Shown here: positions 34,597-44,992 of the stretch, in pieces
Position numbering within the stretch: the stretch's first letter is position 1
How the letters are laid out: each line of letters starts with the position of its first letter
Translations under genes and position numbers: made by a program
The notes under the pieces: model-generated
Seen by the model: the letters and a program-made list of their open reading frames with translations, nothing else
Told to the model about the DNA's origin: nothing
Databases searched by the model: none
Assembly: GCA_023417065.1 (NCBI GenBank)
Contig: JAEZGH010000092.1
Span: 1-64,000 of the forward strand
Origin: Bacteroidota bacterium
Lineage (GTDB): Bacteria > Bacteroidota > Bacteroidia > Cytophagales > Cyclobacteriaceae
Length of the DNA stretch: 64,000 bases
Direction: 5' to 3'

Positions 34597-36903
34597 ATGC
34601 CTTACCGCCATTTACTCGCCGTTCTCGTGTGTCTGGTCATTTCATCCGGCGTTGTCGCTCAGCAGGGTCGCATGGAGCTTTGGTATGATCGCCCTGCCGC
34701 AGATTGGAACGAAGCACTGCCCGTGGGAAATGGGCGCCTGGGAGCCATGATATTCGGTGGAATTGAAGACGAACGCCTCCAGATCAATGAGGAAACTGTT
34801 TGGTCAGGAACTGATCATGATTTTGTAAACAAGGACGCGCAAAAAGCCCTTCCCATTGTGCGAAGACTCCTGTTTGAAGGCAAATGGGTAGAAGCCAAAG
34901 ACCTCGCTCAACAAAAGCTTATGGGCGATAAACGCATTCCGAGTGCCTATCAAACCGTTGGTGATCTCCATCTGAAGTTCGGACACGATCCGTTGCAAGT
35001 GCGGAACTATAAACGTTCGCTGGACCTGGATTCTGCGATAAGCCATGTTTCGTATACCCTCAACGGCGTCACATACCACAGGGAAGTGTTCAGCAATGCG
35101 CCGGACAATGTGTTGGCGATCCGCCTGGCGTCGGACAAAAAAGAGATGATAACCTTGGACGCCATCCTTTCACGGCCGGGAAGCAAAGCAACCTTCAGCC
35201 GCGAAGGAAATGCGTTGATCATGTCGGAGCACGTGGGCAATGGAACCGGAGTAAAACTCGTAGCGCGGTTACAGGTGAATACCAACGGTGGCGATCTGAC
35301 ATTCTCTGAACAAGGATTTTCAATCAGTAATGCCAATGATGTTTTACTGCTCTTTACCGCGGCGACGGATTATAGAAAAACGGACCCATTGCTGCAGTGC
35401 CGCAATAACGCGGAGGCTGCGCAGAAGAAAAGGTACTCCGTACTGCGCGAAGAACATATTCTGGATTACCAGAGGTTTTTCAATCGTGTTCAGCTGAACC
35501 TTGGTGAGAGTGATGCAAAATTCTTTCCGACGGACCAGCGACTGAAATCCGTTCAGCGCGGCAATCCGGATCCCGCGTTGATCGCACTTTACTATCAGTT
35601 TGGCCGCTACCTCCTGATCAGCAGTTCGCGCCCGGGAAGTTTGCCTGCAAACCTGCAGGGCATCTGGGCCGATGGATTGAATCCGCCCTGGGACGCTGAC
35701 TATCATATCAACATCAACATTCAGATGAATTACTGGCCCGCAGAGGTCACCAACCTGCGTGAACTTCACACGCCGTTTCTTGACTTTCTTCTCGGACTCA
35801 CGGCGGATGGAAAAAAAACCGCCCGTGAGATGTACGGCGTGCAGGGCGCTGTGGCCCATTTCACGACAGATGCATGGCAGTTCACCGAGTCTTATGGCGA
35901 AACACAATGGGCGATGTGGCCAATGGGGCTGGCATGGAGCACGGCACACTTATGGGAACATTATTTATTCCGTGCAGACAAACAATATCTTGAAAATCAT
36001 GCTTATCCACTGATGAAAGAAGCCGCATTGTTCTGTCTGCAGTGGTTGGTGCAGCACCCGAAGGAAGGATACCTTGTTTCCGGACCGTCGATTTCCCCGG
36101 AGAATACATTTCGCACGGCAGATGGACAGGTGGCTACAATGGTGATGGGACCGACGATGGATCACATGATCATACGCGAGCTCTTTACGAATACGATCAA
36201 CGCGTCCCGCATTCTGGAAGCTGATAAATCGTTCAGAAGAAGGCTTCAGATAGCTCTTGATAATCTTGCGCCGACAAAAATAACCTCCGATGGGCGCATT
36301 ATGGAATGGACGGAAGAATTCGAAGAGGCGCAACCTGGTCATCGCCATATTTCGCATCTGTATGGACTTTATCCTGGGAATGAAATCAATGCTGATACAT
36401 CTCCCGATCTTCTGAGAGCTGCGCGTACTACAATTGACTATCGACTAAAACACGGAGGTGGACATACAGGCTGGAGCCGGGCGTGGATCATTAATTTTTT
36501 CGCGCGCCTTTACGATGGTGATGCCGCCTACGACAATCTTAAGGCCTTGCTTCAACGTTCAACATTGCCCAATTTGTTTGATGACCATCCGCCGTTTCAG
36601 ATCGACGGCAACTTCGGCGCAACTGCAGGGATATCTGAAATGTTTGTTCAAAGTCATCTGGGAAACGTCCACATTCTTCCCGCGCTGCCCGCGGTTTGGT
36701 CGCAGGGATTTATCAAAGGACTTTGTGCAAGGGGGGGATTCGAGACGGACATTGAATGGGAGAGAGGAAGCCTTCAGAAGCTAACGATTCGCTCCCTTGA
36801 CGGTAATCGCTGCCACATCCGCTACGGCGACAAACAGATTGCGTTTGATACCGAAGTTGGAGGAACGTACGTTTTCAATGGAAGTCTGGATGTTATCAAA
36901 TAA
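34597..36903 (+). CDS. GH95 alpha-L-fucosidase-like glycoside hydrolase
   Basis: A 768-residue secreted GH95 enzyme, which inverts alpha-1,2-linked L-fucose or L-galactose linkages. A signal peptide (YRHLLAVLVCLVISSGVVAQ) leads into the N-terminal beta domain with WNEALPVGNGRLGAMIFGG, then the (alpha/alpha)6 barrel. The paired catalytic asparagines fall in HININIQMNYWP (near residue 370), and the acid Glu in RIMEWTEEFEE (near 569) precedes GHRHISHLYGLYPG. All known key residues seem retained. It follows the esterase on the same strand and precedes a small lipoprotein and the SusC/SusD pair, so carbohydrate use is the likely theme. Confidence 0.93.
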   Translation: MPYRHLLAVLVCLVISSGVVAQQGRMELWYDRPAADWNEALPVGNGRLGAMIFGGIEDERLQINEETVWSGTDHDFVNKDAQKALPIVRRLLFEGKWVEAKDLAQQKLMGDKRIPSAYQTVGDLHLKFGHDPLQVRNYKRSLDLDSAISHVSYTLNGVTYHREVFSNAPDNVLAIRLASDKKEMITLDAILSRPGSKATFSREGNALIMSEHVGNGTGVKLVARLQVNTNGGDLTFSEQGFSISNANDVLLLFTAATDYRKTDPLLQCRNNAEAAQKKRYSVLREEHILDYQRFFNRVQLNLGESDAKFFPTDQRLKSVQRGNPDPALIALYYQFGRYLLISSSRPGSLPANLQGIWADGLNPPWDADYHININIQMNYWPAEVTNLRELHTPFLDFLLGLTADGKKTAREMYGVQGAVAHFTTDAWQFTESYGETQWAMWPMGLAWSTAHLWEHYLFRADKQYLENHAYPLMKEAALFCLQWLVQHPKEGYLVSGPSISPENTFRTADGQVATMVMGPTMDHMIIRELFTNTINASRILEADKSFRRRLQIALDNLAPTKITSDGRIMEWTEEFEEAQPGHRHISHLYGLYPGNEINADTSPDLLRAARTTIDYRLKHGGGHTGWSRAWIINFFARLYDGDAAYDNLKALLQRSTLPNLFDDHPPFQIDGNFGATAGISEMFVQSHLGNVHILPALPAVWSQGFIKGLCARGGFETDIEWERGSLQKLTIRSLDGNRCHIRYGDKQIAFDTEVGGTYVFNGSLDVIK

Positions 36904-37117
36904 GATAATTCAGGACGCCGGTTTTTTCTACATCACATCGGACTCTTAAACAGCGCGTATTATAGGGATGCCGGTCGCATGCCCCGTTCCCCGCATGTAT
37001 TTGCACGATCCGGATTTTATGTCAGCCTGAAACGCAACGATGTAAGGTTACGGACTGATTGCCCGCGCTTCTTATACTGATATGATGAATCTTCGTATCA
37101 CAGCAAACTGACAAATA

Positions 37118-37591
37118 ATGAAACTTAAATGCATTTTATTGATGCTATCTGGAGCACTGCTCTTTGTGGCATGTGCCAAAGACAACGACGCAGCTCCACA
37201 GGCAAAACTGAATCACGTTGGTGAGAAGTGGACCATCTCGTCCCTTGAGTATACCATTGTTGATCAAAGTTTATCCAACCCTGCGAATTGGGTTAAGCGA
37301 GGTACTGTAACGAACGCCGGAGCTTTTTACTTCAATGGCTCGGAAGGTAGTTTTGATTTTATAATCGACAAGAAGCATACGGAAGACTACTTCGGATATA
37401 CGAAGAGCGAATCCGATATCAGTATAGTGACCGTTGACCAGAGCATTTCCACGGCCAGATTCAGTCAGAATATTATTGCTTTCACGGGCGACGTTGACGG
37501 CAATACGATGAGCCTCTCGGGTACGTTCACAAAACAGAATCTCGCCCAGCAGTATGTATTTACGGGAAAATTTACCCTGATAAAAGAATAG
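37118..37591 (+). CDS. Small lipoprotein of unknown function
   Basis: A 157-residue lipoprotein. The signal peptide ends in LLFVAC with the lipidated Cys19. The mature part (about 20-157) looks beta-rich and ends in GTFTKQNLAQQYVFTGKFTLI, a closing strand common to lipocalin-like lipoproteins of Bacteroidota. No motif identifies a ligand. It lies between the GH95 gene and the SusC gene, with a terminator downstream, so it is probably its own transcript. Confidence 0.8.
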   Translation: MKLKCILLMLSGALLFVACAKDNDAAPQAKLNHVGEKWTISSLEYTIVDQSLSNPANWVKRGTVTNAGAFYFNGSEGSFDFIIDKKHTEDYFGYTKSESDISIVTVDQSISTARFSQNIIAFTGDVDGNTMSLSGTFTKQNLAQQYVFTGKFTLIKE

Positions 37592-37617
37592 TCCTGGTTT
37601 ACGTTTAAGTTTAGGTG

Positions 37618-37643
37618 AAGGAGTCCGCATGGGCTCCTTTTTT
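37618..37643 (+). terminator. Terminator after the small lipoprotein
   Basis: AAGGAGTCC and GGGCTCCTT pair (one T-G) around GCAT, followed by TTTTTTTG, about 27 bp past the stop. It separates the lipoprotein from the SusC/SusD operon. Confidence 0.8.
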
Positions 37644-37749
37644 TGTTCCACTTATTGTCTACCACGCTGCAATACCCACTGCTGTTAGCTTATGTTATCT
37701 AAAACTGAATTGCTGCCTGTCGGCAAATAGGCGTATGGTTGTGCGGTGC

Positions 37750-37780
37750 TTTCAAAGAATAATATTTTGTGATAGTTTTG
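37750..37780 (+). promoter_or_regulatory. Candidate promoter of the SusC/SusD pair
   Basis: TTTC, 19 nt, then TAGTTTTG fits the Bacteroidota primary-sigma pattern TTTG-N19-TAnnTTTG, perfect in the -7 box and one mismatch in the -33 box. The transcript would begin about 38 bp ahead of the SusC start. Confidence 0.45.
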
Positions 37781-37825
37781 GTAAGCGTTTTTCAGTAAAC
37801 ATATCATTAACCTAATCCTATTCGT

Positions 37826-40800
37826 ATGAAGAGCATTTTACAATTATGCTTGGCAGCGGTACTTTTATTCCTTTCGGAAGCAGTAGCCGCTCAGGAGAAC
37901 ACGGTGAGCGGAAGAGTCACTTCCGCTGATGACGGCTCGGGGCTTCCCGGCGTCAATGTCGTTGTAAAGGGAACTAACGACGGAACAGTTACGGATGCAC
38001 AGGGAAACTTTTCTGTTTCCGCTCCTCCCAATGGAACATTGGTCTTTACCTTCATTGGTCTGCAGTCGCAGGAAATTGCTATCGGCGGGCGAACGAACAT
38101 CAACGTTCAGATGCAACAGGACATTCAGCAATTGTCTGAGGTCGTTGTGACTGCGTTGAACATTGACCGCGAGAAGGCTTCACTCGGTTATGCGACACAG
38201 GAAGTCGGGGGCGAAGAAGTCTCGAAGGTGAAAGACGTAAACTTCATGAACTCGCTTTCCGGAAAAGTAGCCGGCGTACAGATCAAGCGCAGCAACCAGA
38301 TGGGTGGCTCAACCAACGTGGTCGTTCGGGGTTACAAATCGCTCAATGGCAGTAACCAGGCCCTCTTCGTGGTTGACGGTATCATCATGAGCAATGATAT
38401 TACGAACTCTACAGATCAGCAGACGGGGCGCGGTGGATATGATTATGGGAATGCCGCGATGGACATAAACCCCGACGATATCCAGAGCATCAGCTTCCTG
38501 AAGTCGGCAGCAGCCACTGCTCTGTATGGATCCCGCGCTGCGAATGGCGTGATCCTCATTACGACGAAGAAGGGTGCCCAAAGAAAAGGACTCGGTGTGT
38601 CTGCATCGTTTGGCACGACCTTCGGTAAAGTTGACAAGAGCACTTACGTCAAATACCAGCATGAATTCGGCGGTGGTTATGGTCCTTATTACTCAAGTGA
38701 TGATGGATACTACGACTACCTCGACCTTGGACAAGGTGCCGGTGAACAACTGGCCACCCCAATGTATGAAGATGCTTCGTTTGGAAATCCGCTCGATGGA
38801 ACGATGGCCTATGACTGGCGTTCCGTTTATCCTCAGCTGAGCACTTACGGACAATTATTTCCGCAGGTAGCGCCTCCAAATACAGCCCTGGATTTCTTCG
38901 AAACCTCACGGCTCATGACTACTAACGTCGCAGTTGACGGTGGTACAGATAAAGCCAACTACCGGTTGAGTTATACCAATATGGACCAAAAGGGTATACT
39001 GCCCAATAGTACCATCAAGCGAAACACGGTAACATTTAACGGCGGATATAACGTCACAGACCGGATCAAGGTATCGTCAATGGTGAACTTTACACTAACA
39101 GAGGCTGTGGGACGTTACGGAACAGGTTACGATAACCGTAACCCCAACCAATCATTCCGTCAGTGGTGGAACGTTGCTACAGACATCGACGCGCTAAGGC
39201 GCGCCTATGAGCAAACCGGACTGAACCTGACATGGAACCCTTATGGTTCGCTGGATCCTGAACGTATTGCCCAACCGCACTATTTCGACAACCCCTATTT
39301 CAACCGTCACGAAAATTATAATAACGATGAACGGAACCGCATGTTCGGGAACTTCATGGTCGACTATAAGATAACTGACTGGTTGACTTTGACAGGACGC
39401 CTGGCTACCGACCGCTATTCTGAAACAAGGGAAGAACGAATCGCTGTGGGATCTGTCGATGTTTCCAGCTACAGCAGAACGAACAGAATCTTCGCTGAGA
39501 ACAACCTGGATTTGTTCCTCAACATCAATAAGAATCTTGGCGAGGATTTCAATATCAATGGTCTTCTCGGCGCGAACTTCAGACGGACAAAAACGGACGC
39601 CATCACTGCGTCAACGAACGGAGGTCTTGTAACACCGCGCGTCTACTCGCTTTCCAACAGTGTCAACAACCCCCTTGCGCCTACTGAGACTTACACAAGG
39701 GTTGGTACCAATGGGTATTTTGGACAGGTTAACGTAGGCTGGAGGGAAATGCTCTACCTTGATCTGTCATATCGCCAGGACTATGCCTCTACTCTTCCGG
39801 ACGCAAACAGAACCTACGGCTACCCATCTGCCTCTCTTGCATTTGTCTTCTCAGAAATTGTTCCACTGCAGGTTCTCAGCCTGGGTAAAGTTCGTGTGAA
39901 TTATGCGGAGGTTGGAAATCTTGCAGGTCCGCTGCTCGTAAACAACATCTACATTATCAACAGTCCGTTCAATGGCGTTCCATTGGCGACAGCCAGTGCG
40001 ATCCGGCGAAATCCTGACCTGGTGAGTGAGAATACACAAAGTATCGAAGCGGGTCTCGAACTTGGATTTTTCGGCAACCGCCTCTCTCTTGATGCATCCT
40101 ACTATCAGTCGCGAAGCTTTAACCAGATATTTCAGGCTGATGTTACAGGGGCTACAGGCCGAAGAACCGACGTGGTGAATGCCGGGGAGATTGAAAACAA
40201 AGGTGTAGAGCTGACGCTGCGCGGTACTCCCGTGAAGACACGGAATTTCACCTGGAATGTGAACCTGAACTGGACGCGAAACAGAAACAAGGTAATCGAA
40301 CTCCTGGGCGATATGTCAAACTTCCAGATTTACAGTGCTCAGGGTGGCATTTCCGTTAACGCCACTGTTGGTCAGCCTTTCGGTACTATTCGCGGAACGA
40401 ATTTCGTGTACCACACCGATGGAAGTCCGATTGTATATCCATTCACGGCGCGCGCCGGAATGCGGTATGCAGTCAGCGCAACTCCTGAGGTCATTGGTGA
40501 CATCAATCCAGACTGGATTGGCGGCGTGCAGAACGTACTTTCATACAAAGGAATAAACTTTAGCTTCCTGATTGATATACAGCGTGGTGGTGACTTCTTC
40601 TCGCTGGATACATGGTACGGTTATGCAACCGGCGTGTACGACATTACAGCAGGTACAAACAAGAATGGCGTCTCCGTGAGAGCGCATCCCGATGATGGGG
40701 GTGGTTATTATCCGTCAGGAAAAATGATGGGTGTAATTCGAACCGGTACCGACGAAAATGGTGTACCGATTTCCGACGGAACGCCGAATACGACAGCGTT

Positions 40801-41110
40801 CTGGATGGGCGATTACGCCAACTCTATAGGGTATGCTGCAGCCCCCAATGCATTGCACGTTTGGGATGCCTCATTCATCAAACTGCGTGAAGTAACTTTG
40901 GGATATTCACTTCCAGCTTCGATCGTATCGAAGACTCCGTTCGCGGGAATCGATATTTCTCTTATCGGCAGAAACCTGTGGATCATTGATAAGAACTCTC
41001 CTTATTCAGATCCTGAAGAAGGATTGAGCGCTGGTAACGCACTTGGAAATCAGTCCGGTGCTTATCCCGCCGTGAAAGAGTACGGATTCAACATCAATGT
41101 GAGACTGTAG
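37826..41110 (+). CDS. SusC/RagA-family TonB-dependent outer-membrane transporter
   Basis: A 1094-residue SusC-type receptor. A signal peptide (LQLCLAAVLLFLSEAVAAQ) is followed by the carboxypeptidase-like regulatory domain (VSGRVTSADDGSGLPGVNVVVKG), the TonB box-plug region (LSEVVVTALNI, then the conserved plug segment at about residues 130-250 with GSRAANGVILITTKKG) and a long beta-barrel. SusC proteins take up oligosaccharides or peptides with a SusD lid. The SusD gene follows 12 bp later. No anti-sigma gene adjoins, so regulation is unclear. Confidence 0.96.
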   Translation: MKSILQLCLAAVLLFLSEAVAAQENTVSGRVTSADDGSGLPGVNVVVKGTNDGTVTDAQGNFSVSAPPNGTLVFTFIGLQSQEIAIGGRTNINVQMQQDIQQLSEVVVTALNIDREKASLGYATQEVGGEEVSKVKDVNFMNSLSGKVAGVQIKRSNQMGGSTNVVVRGYKSLNGSNQALFVVDGIIMSNDITNSTDQQTGRGGYDYGNAAMDINPDDIQSISFLKSAAATALYGSRAANGVILITTKKGAQRKGLGVSASFGTTFGKVDKSTYVKYQHEFGGGYGPYYSSDDGYYDYLDLGQGAGEQLATPMYEDASFGNPLDGTMAYDWRSVYPQLSTYGQLFPQVAPPNTALDFFETSRLMTTNVAVDGGTDKANYRLSYTNMDQKGILPNSTIKRNTVTFNGGYNVTDRIKVSSMVNFTLTEAVGRYGTGYDNRNPNQSFRQWWNVATDIDALRRAYEQTGLNLTWNPYGSLDPERIAQPHYFDNPYFNRHENYNNDERNRMFGNFMVDYKITDWLTLTGRLATDRYSETREERIAVGSVDVSSYSRTNRIFAENNLDLFLNINKNLGEDFNINGLLGANFRRTKTDAITASTNGGLVTPRVYSLSNSVNNPLAPTETYTRVGTNGYFGQVNVGWREMLYLDLSYRQDYASTLPDANRTYGYPSASLAFVFSEIVPLQVLSLGKVRVNYAEVGNLAGPLLVNNIYIINSPFNGVPLATASAIRRNPDLVSENTQSIEAGLELGFFGNRLSLDASYYQSRSFNQIFQADVTGATGRRTDVVNAGEIENKGVELTLRGTPVKTRNFTWNVNLNWTRNRNKVIELLGDMSNFQIYSAQGGISVNATVGQPFGTIRGTNFVYHTDGSPIVYPFTARAGMRYAVSATPEVIGDINPDWIGGVQNVLSYKGINFSFLIDIQRGGDFFSLDTWYGYATGVYDITAGTNKNGVSVRAHPDDGGGYYPSGKMMGVIRTGTDENGVPISDGTPNTTAFWMGDYANSIGYAAAPNALHVWDASFIKLREVTLGYSLPASIVSKTPFAGIDISLIGRNLWIIDKNSPYSDPEEGLSAGNALGNQSGAYPAVKEYGFNINVRL

Positions 41111-41122
41111 TTTTCATTTTAA

Positions 41123-42559
41123 ATGCGAAAATTGAATACGATGAAAAGAATATTAATTGTAGCAATAGTCATCACCACGGTGATGGCATGTGATGATCTG
41201 AGTGAACTGAATCAGGATATGAAGAATCCCGAACAGGTTCCTGCTTCAGCTTTGCTGGCAAATGCTCAAAAAGAACTGTTCGACTTTATGACATCCTCAA
41301 GCGTAAATGTAAACAACTTCCGTTTGTGGGCGCAGCAATGGGCGCAAACAACCTACGCTGATGAATCGAATTATGAACTTATCGAACGAAATGTGAATGG
41401 TGCGGCATGGAACCGGTTGTATGCCGAAGTCCTTCGCGACCTTTCCGATGCCAGAGTGTTTATCGAGGAAGATGAAAATATAAGTCCGACGGCAAAGGCC
41501 AACCAAATTGCCATTGCCGAAGTTCTATCCGTGTTCACCTACCATGTCCTGGTGGATTTGTTTGGCGATATCCCTTATTCAGCCGCGCTGACAGATGATC
41601 CGACTCCAGGGTATGATGCCGGTTCAGACGTATATGCTGACCTTGTTACAAGATTGAATGCTGCCATTCCTTCTCTCGGTGGCGATAATGGCCTCGGGTC
41701 GTCCGATCTTGTTTACGGCGGTGACGGCGATAAGTGGAGACAGTTTGCTAATTCGCTCAAGCTTCGTCTGGCAATAAGACTGGCTGATGTTAATGGAGTG
41801 CAGGCACGCACACTTGCGGAAGAAGCGTATGCTGATGGTGTAATCATGTCGAATGACGACAATTTCGCACTCGCTTATCAGTCGTCTACGCCAAATACGA
41901 ACCCTATTTGGGTCGATCTCGTTCAGAGTGGCCGGTCTGACTATGTCGCAGCGAATACGCTGGTAGATCAGATGAATGCTCTGGATGATCCTCGTCTGCC
42001 ATTCTACTTCAAAGATCCGATCAATGGCGCATACAAAGGAGGCGTGTACGGCGATCAACAAGCCTACAATGCATTTTCTCATCCTGGTACAAATCAACTT
42101 GATCCAACATGGCCGGGTATAATTCTGAGCAATTGGGAAGTGCAGTTTCTGTTAGCGGATGCCGCAGAAAGGGGCTACAATGTCGGTGGTACCGCCGAAG
42201 AATATTACAATGAAGGTGTAAAGGCCTCTATTGTTTATTGGGGGGGTACCGAAGCACAGGCAGATGCATATCTGGCCAACCCCGATGTAGCCTTTTCCTC
42301 AGCGCCCGGAACTCCTTTCCAGCGAATTGCCCTGCAAAAATGGATCTCACTCTATGATCAGGGCTTCGAAGCATGGAGCACATACCGACTCTATGATTAT
42401 CCGCAGATGAATACCGCAGCGCTCTCGGGACTGTCAACGCCGAATCGTTATACGTATCCGGTGTCTGAGTATTCCTTAAACGAAGAAAATGTAAGAGTCG
42501 CGGGCTCGCGCATTGATGGCGACAAACTGGAAACAAAGATCTTCTGGGACGTTAACTAG
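41123..42559 (+). CDS. SusD/RagB-family surface lipoprotein
   Basis: A 478-residue SusD-like protein, the lid partner of the preceding SusC. The lipobox LITTVMAC places the lipidated Cys a short way from the N-terminus; ATG at 41141 (MKRILIVAIVITTVMAC) may be the true start, six codons inside. The fold has TPR-like helices and the segment NQIAIAEVLSVFTYHVLVDLFGDIPYS characteristic of the SusD-like_2 group. Ends with a strong terminator. The bound ligand cannot be predicted. Confidence 0.93.
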   Translation: MRKLNTMKRILIVAIVITTVMACDDLSELNQDMKNPEQVPASALLANAQKELFDFMTSSSVNVNNFRLWAQQWAQTTYADESNYELIERNVNGAAWNRLYAEVLRDLSDARVFIEEDENISPTAKANQIAIAEVLSVFTYHVLVDLFGDIPYSAALTDDPTPGYDAGSDVYADLVTRLNAAIPSLGGDNGLGSSDLVYGGDGDKWRQFANSLKLRLAIRLADVNGVQARTLAEEAYADGVIMSNDDNFALAYQSSTPNTNPIWVDLVQSGRSDYVAANTLVDQMNALDDPRLPFYFKDPINGAYKGGVYGDQQAYNAFSHPGTNQLDPTWPGIILSNWEVQFLLADAAERGYNVGGTAEEYYNEGVKASIVYWGGTEAQADAYLANPDVAFSSAPGTPFQRIALQKWISLYDQGFEAWSTYRLYDYPQMNTAALSGLSTPNRYTYPVSEYSLNEENVRVAGSRIDGDKLETKIFWDVN

Positions 42560-42576
42560 AAGAATAGCATGAGCAA

Positions 42577-42614
42577 AAGAAGCCGTTGCAGTCAAATGCA
42601 ACGGCTTCTTTCTT
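42577..42614 (+). terminator. Terminator after SusD
   Basis: AAGAAGCCGTTGCA and TGCAACGGCTTCTT form a perfect 14-bp stem around GTCAAA, followed by TCTTTATC. It stands between convergent SusD and glycosyltransferase genes and may serve both. Confidence 0.85.
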
Positions 42615-42622
42615 TATCGGAA

Positions 42623-43741
42623 TCACTGTGCGGCAGAAAGCGTGTCCGCGTGATGGGGCTGAAGTATTGCCTGGTATTCTTCATAGAACGCACTCACCAT
42701 CCGGTCAATACTGAAGTGGTTTTGAATCCGTGACAGGCTGTTTCCACCCATACGCTCGCGCAGGAGTTCGTCTGTTAACAGAACATCGATTCGATCTGCG
42801 AGTTGCTGATCACTGAATGCGTCGATCAAGTACCCGGTGTTTGAGTCTTGCACAAGTTCTACAGATCCGCCGTAGTTGGTCGCAATAACGGGCTTGCCAA
42901 GCGCCATGAACTCCAGCAATGCATTTGAAATGCCTTCCGCGTGGTTGCGGATATCGGTAACCAGAACACCGATGTCGCAAATGTTCATGACTGATTCAAC
43001 ACGACCTTGTTTGCCAAGGAATAGAATGTTGTTCCTGTTCTTTTCCAAGACCTGCTCCTCAAGGTGTGATGCGTCGCCTTCACCAACACAAAGGAAAGTA
43101 ACGTCGTTTCGATGCTCCAGAATACGTTGCGCGGCACGAATATAGGTTGCGTAATCTTTGTAAGGGGAGAGTGTGGCAACCATGCCCACGACGAAAGGTG
43201 TGTTGATATTAAATTGTTTCCTGACTTCTTCTTTATCGCGCAACGACGCCAGTCGTTGGAAATTGAAGCCATTGTAAATGACTCCGCTTTTTTCCGGGGG
43301 CGCGTTGTAAGCTTTCAGACCAGCTTCGGTGTTCGCGATAATTTTAGCCGACATGCGGAAAGTCATGCCCTTGCCCAGCGGTTTGAGGTTCGGCGTTGCA
43401 TCCGTAATCTGGTTGTTCAGCATCGGAATCCCAAGCGCCCACACTGTCGGAACAGCATAAACCGCTACCATGTTACCCCATACGTGAATGATGTCGGGGT
43501 TTATCTTCCTGGCGACCTGGAAAAACTTGAAGAAAAGACGCGGGTCTTTTTTCAGATACTTCCGCTCTATGATATGCAGCGGGATGTTAAGATCGTAAAA
43601 CTCCTCGTAATGTATTTCATTCCGCGTGAGGACGATCTCCAGCTCAATATCCTTATACTGCTTCAATCCCTTCAGAAGTTCAAGGATTCGTCTTTCCTTC
43701 CCGCCTGCGCGAAGACTTTCAATAAAGAAAAGTATTTTCAT
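42623..43741 (-). CDS. GT4-like glycosyltransferase
   Basis: A 372-residue glycosyltransferase of the GT4 (GT-B) type, with an N-terminal ESLRAGGKERRILELLKGL and the C-terminal nucleotide-sugar site LEFMALGKPVIATNYGGSVELVQ, whose acidic and glycine residues match the family. It adds one sugar to the repeat unit of the exopolysaccharide. It overlaps the next upstream gene by four bases (ATGA), so translation is coupled. Sugar specificity cannot be read. Confidence 0.92.
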   Translation of the reverse strand: MKILFFIESLRAGGKERRILELLKGLKQYKDIELEIVLTRNEIHYEEFYDLNIPLHIIERKYLKKDPRLFFKFFQVARKINPDIIHVWGNMVAVYAVPTVWALGIPMLNNQITDATPNLKPLGKGMTFRMSAKIIANTEAGLKAYNAPPEKSGVIYNGFNFQRLASLRDKEEVRKQFNINTPFVVGMVATLSPYKDYATYIRAAQRILEHRNDVTFLCVGEGDASHLEEQVLEKNRNNILFLGKQGRVESVMNICDIGVLVTDIRNHAEGISNALLEFMALGKPVIATNYGGSVELVQDSNTGYLIDAFSDQQLADRIDVLLTDELLRERMGGNSLSRIQNHFSIDRMVSAFYEEYQAILQPHHADTLSAAQ

Positions 43742-44985
43742 TTTCGTTGTTCACTATCAAGGTCAATGAGCAATTGCCTGAGCTCTTCGCCATAGCTGTT
43801 CAGGTCAAAGAATTTCTTTCCGGTTGCGAATCCGCGCTTTCCGATCTCGGCCGCGGCACCCGGTGCTTCGATCACGAAATTCATCTTGGCTGCAAACGCT
43901 TCGGTGTTGTACTCATCAGCGACAAGTGCATTGTCCATATCTCTGAAGTAGTAGGGAATTTCGCCATTCTTCGTTGTAATCACCGGATTTTCCGAGGCAA
44001 GGTATTCAGCAATTTTCTGAGGGAACCGTGCTACGTCGGTGATGTTATTTGTAAGTGGGATCAGTAGTGCGTTTGCCTGACGATATAATTCGATAAGTTT
44101 CTCGTATGGTAGCTTTGAAAACGTTCTGATCCTGGTGTTCCTTTTTGCGGTATTAACCGTGGCCTCGACGATCTTCATTTGAGCTGGTGCACCGTTGACG
44201 ACGAGGTACAGATAAAACTCCGAGTCAATAGTTTCATCAAAAGCGGTTATAATAAACTGAATGGCGCTCAGGTATGCCGCTGATCCTACGTACAGAAAGA
44301 ACTTTTCAACACCAGGAGGTGCTTCGATGCGGAATTGCCTGAAGTCTGCCAGTGGCGGAACTTTCAGATACGGTCCGTGGTATTTGCGGGATCGGAGCTG
44401 ATTAATCAGGAATTCGCTGATCGGGAGTACAGCATCGACAAAACGCATGAAGTATTTGTCATAGAGGCGGTGTTTTAATCTGTCGAAGAAACTAATGCCC
44501 TCATCGAAGGCTGTTCTGAATTCGACGTAATGTGCGACGAGACGTATGTTAAATGCTTTCGAGATGGCCCGGTATACAACAAGCTCAAAGAAAGATCCAT
44601 TGGTCGGATAGTAGAACATAACATCCATTGAGCGCGTTCGCGCAAGATCCACCAGGAGGATAAATTCCCGAATCCGACCCCAGAGGTGCGAGAGATTTCT
44701 CCTCAGGAATGAGTCCGACCGGTATGGTGAAGGTGCAGTGTAAACGTAGGTCATTCCGTTTACCGTTCCTGTCTTTTCCAGAGGGACAGGGATGTTGGAT
44801 CGATGGACTGCGCGGTTGTTGATGATCAGGAAGTCTACGTTGTAGTGCGTGAGGCTCTCGTAAACCGCGAGGCATTTGTTGATGGCTGCAGAGCCAAAGG
44901 GAAAGCCTGATATTCCTACGTGAACTGCTTTAATTTTTTTCGTTTGCGTAACCGCCTCGGCGTTACTTTCATTCATATAGACCAA
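43738..44985 (-). CDS. Glycosyltransferase (GT4-like)
   Basis: A 415-residue GT-B-fold glycosyltransferase. The N-terminal half has AVHVGISGFPFGSAAINKCLAVY, a donor-site Rossmann strand typical of GT4 members, and the C-terminal half has FPQKIAEYLASENPVITTKNGEIPYY, resembling the usual EAMA-like E-x7-E loop. The match is weaker than for the neighbouring genes. An ATG 9 bases inside the start (MNESNAEAV) could also be used. It sits between the Wzy-like polymerase and the terminal glycosyltransferase of the same block. Confidence 0.85.
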   Translation of the reverse strand: MVYMNESNAEAVTQTKKIKAVHVGISGFPFGSAAINKCLAVYESLTHYNVDFLIINNRAVHRSNIPVPLEKTGTVNGMTYVYTAPSPYRSDSFLRRNLSHLWGRIREFILLVDLARTRSMDVMFYYPTNGSFFELVVYRAISKAFNIRLVAHYVEFRTAFDEGISFFDRLKHRLYDKYFMRFVDAVLPISEFLINQLRSRKYHGPYLKVPPLADFRQFRIEAPPGVEKFFLYVGSAAYLSAIQFIITAFDETIDSEFYLYLVVNGAPAQMKIVEATVNTAKRNTRIRTFSKLPYEKLIELYRQANALLIPLTNNITDVARFPQKIAEYLASENPVITTKNGEIPYYFRDMDNALVADEYNTEAFAAKMNFVIEAPGAAAEIGKRGFATGKKFFDLNSYGEELRQLLIDLDSEQRK

Positions 44986-44992
44986 ATTAAAT

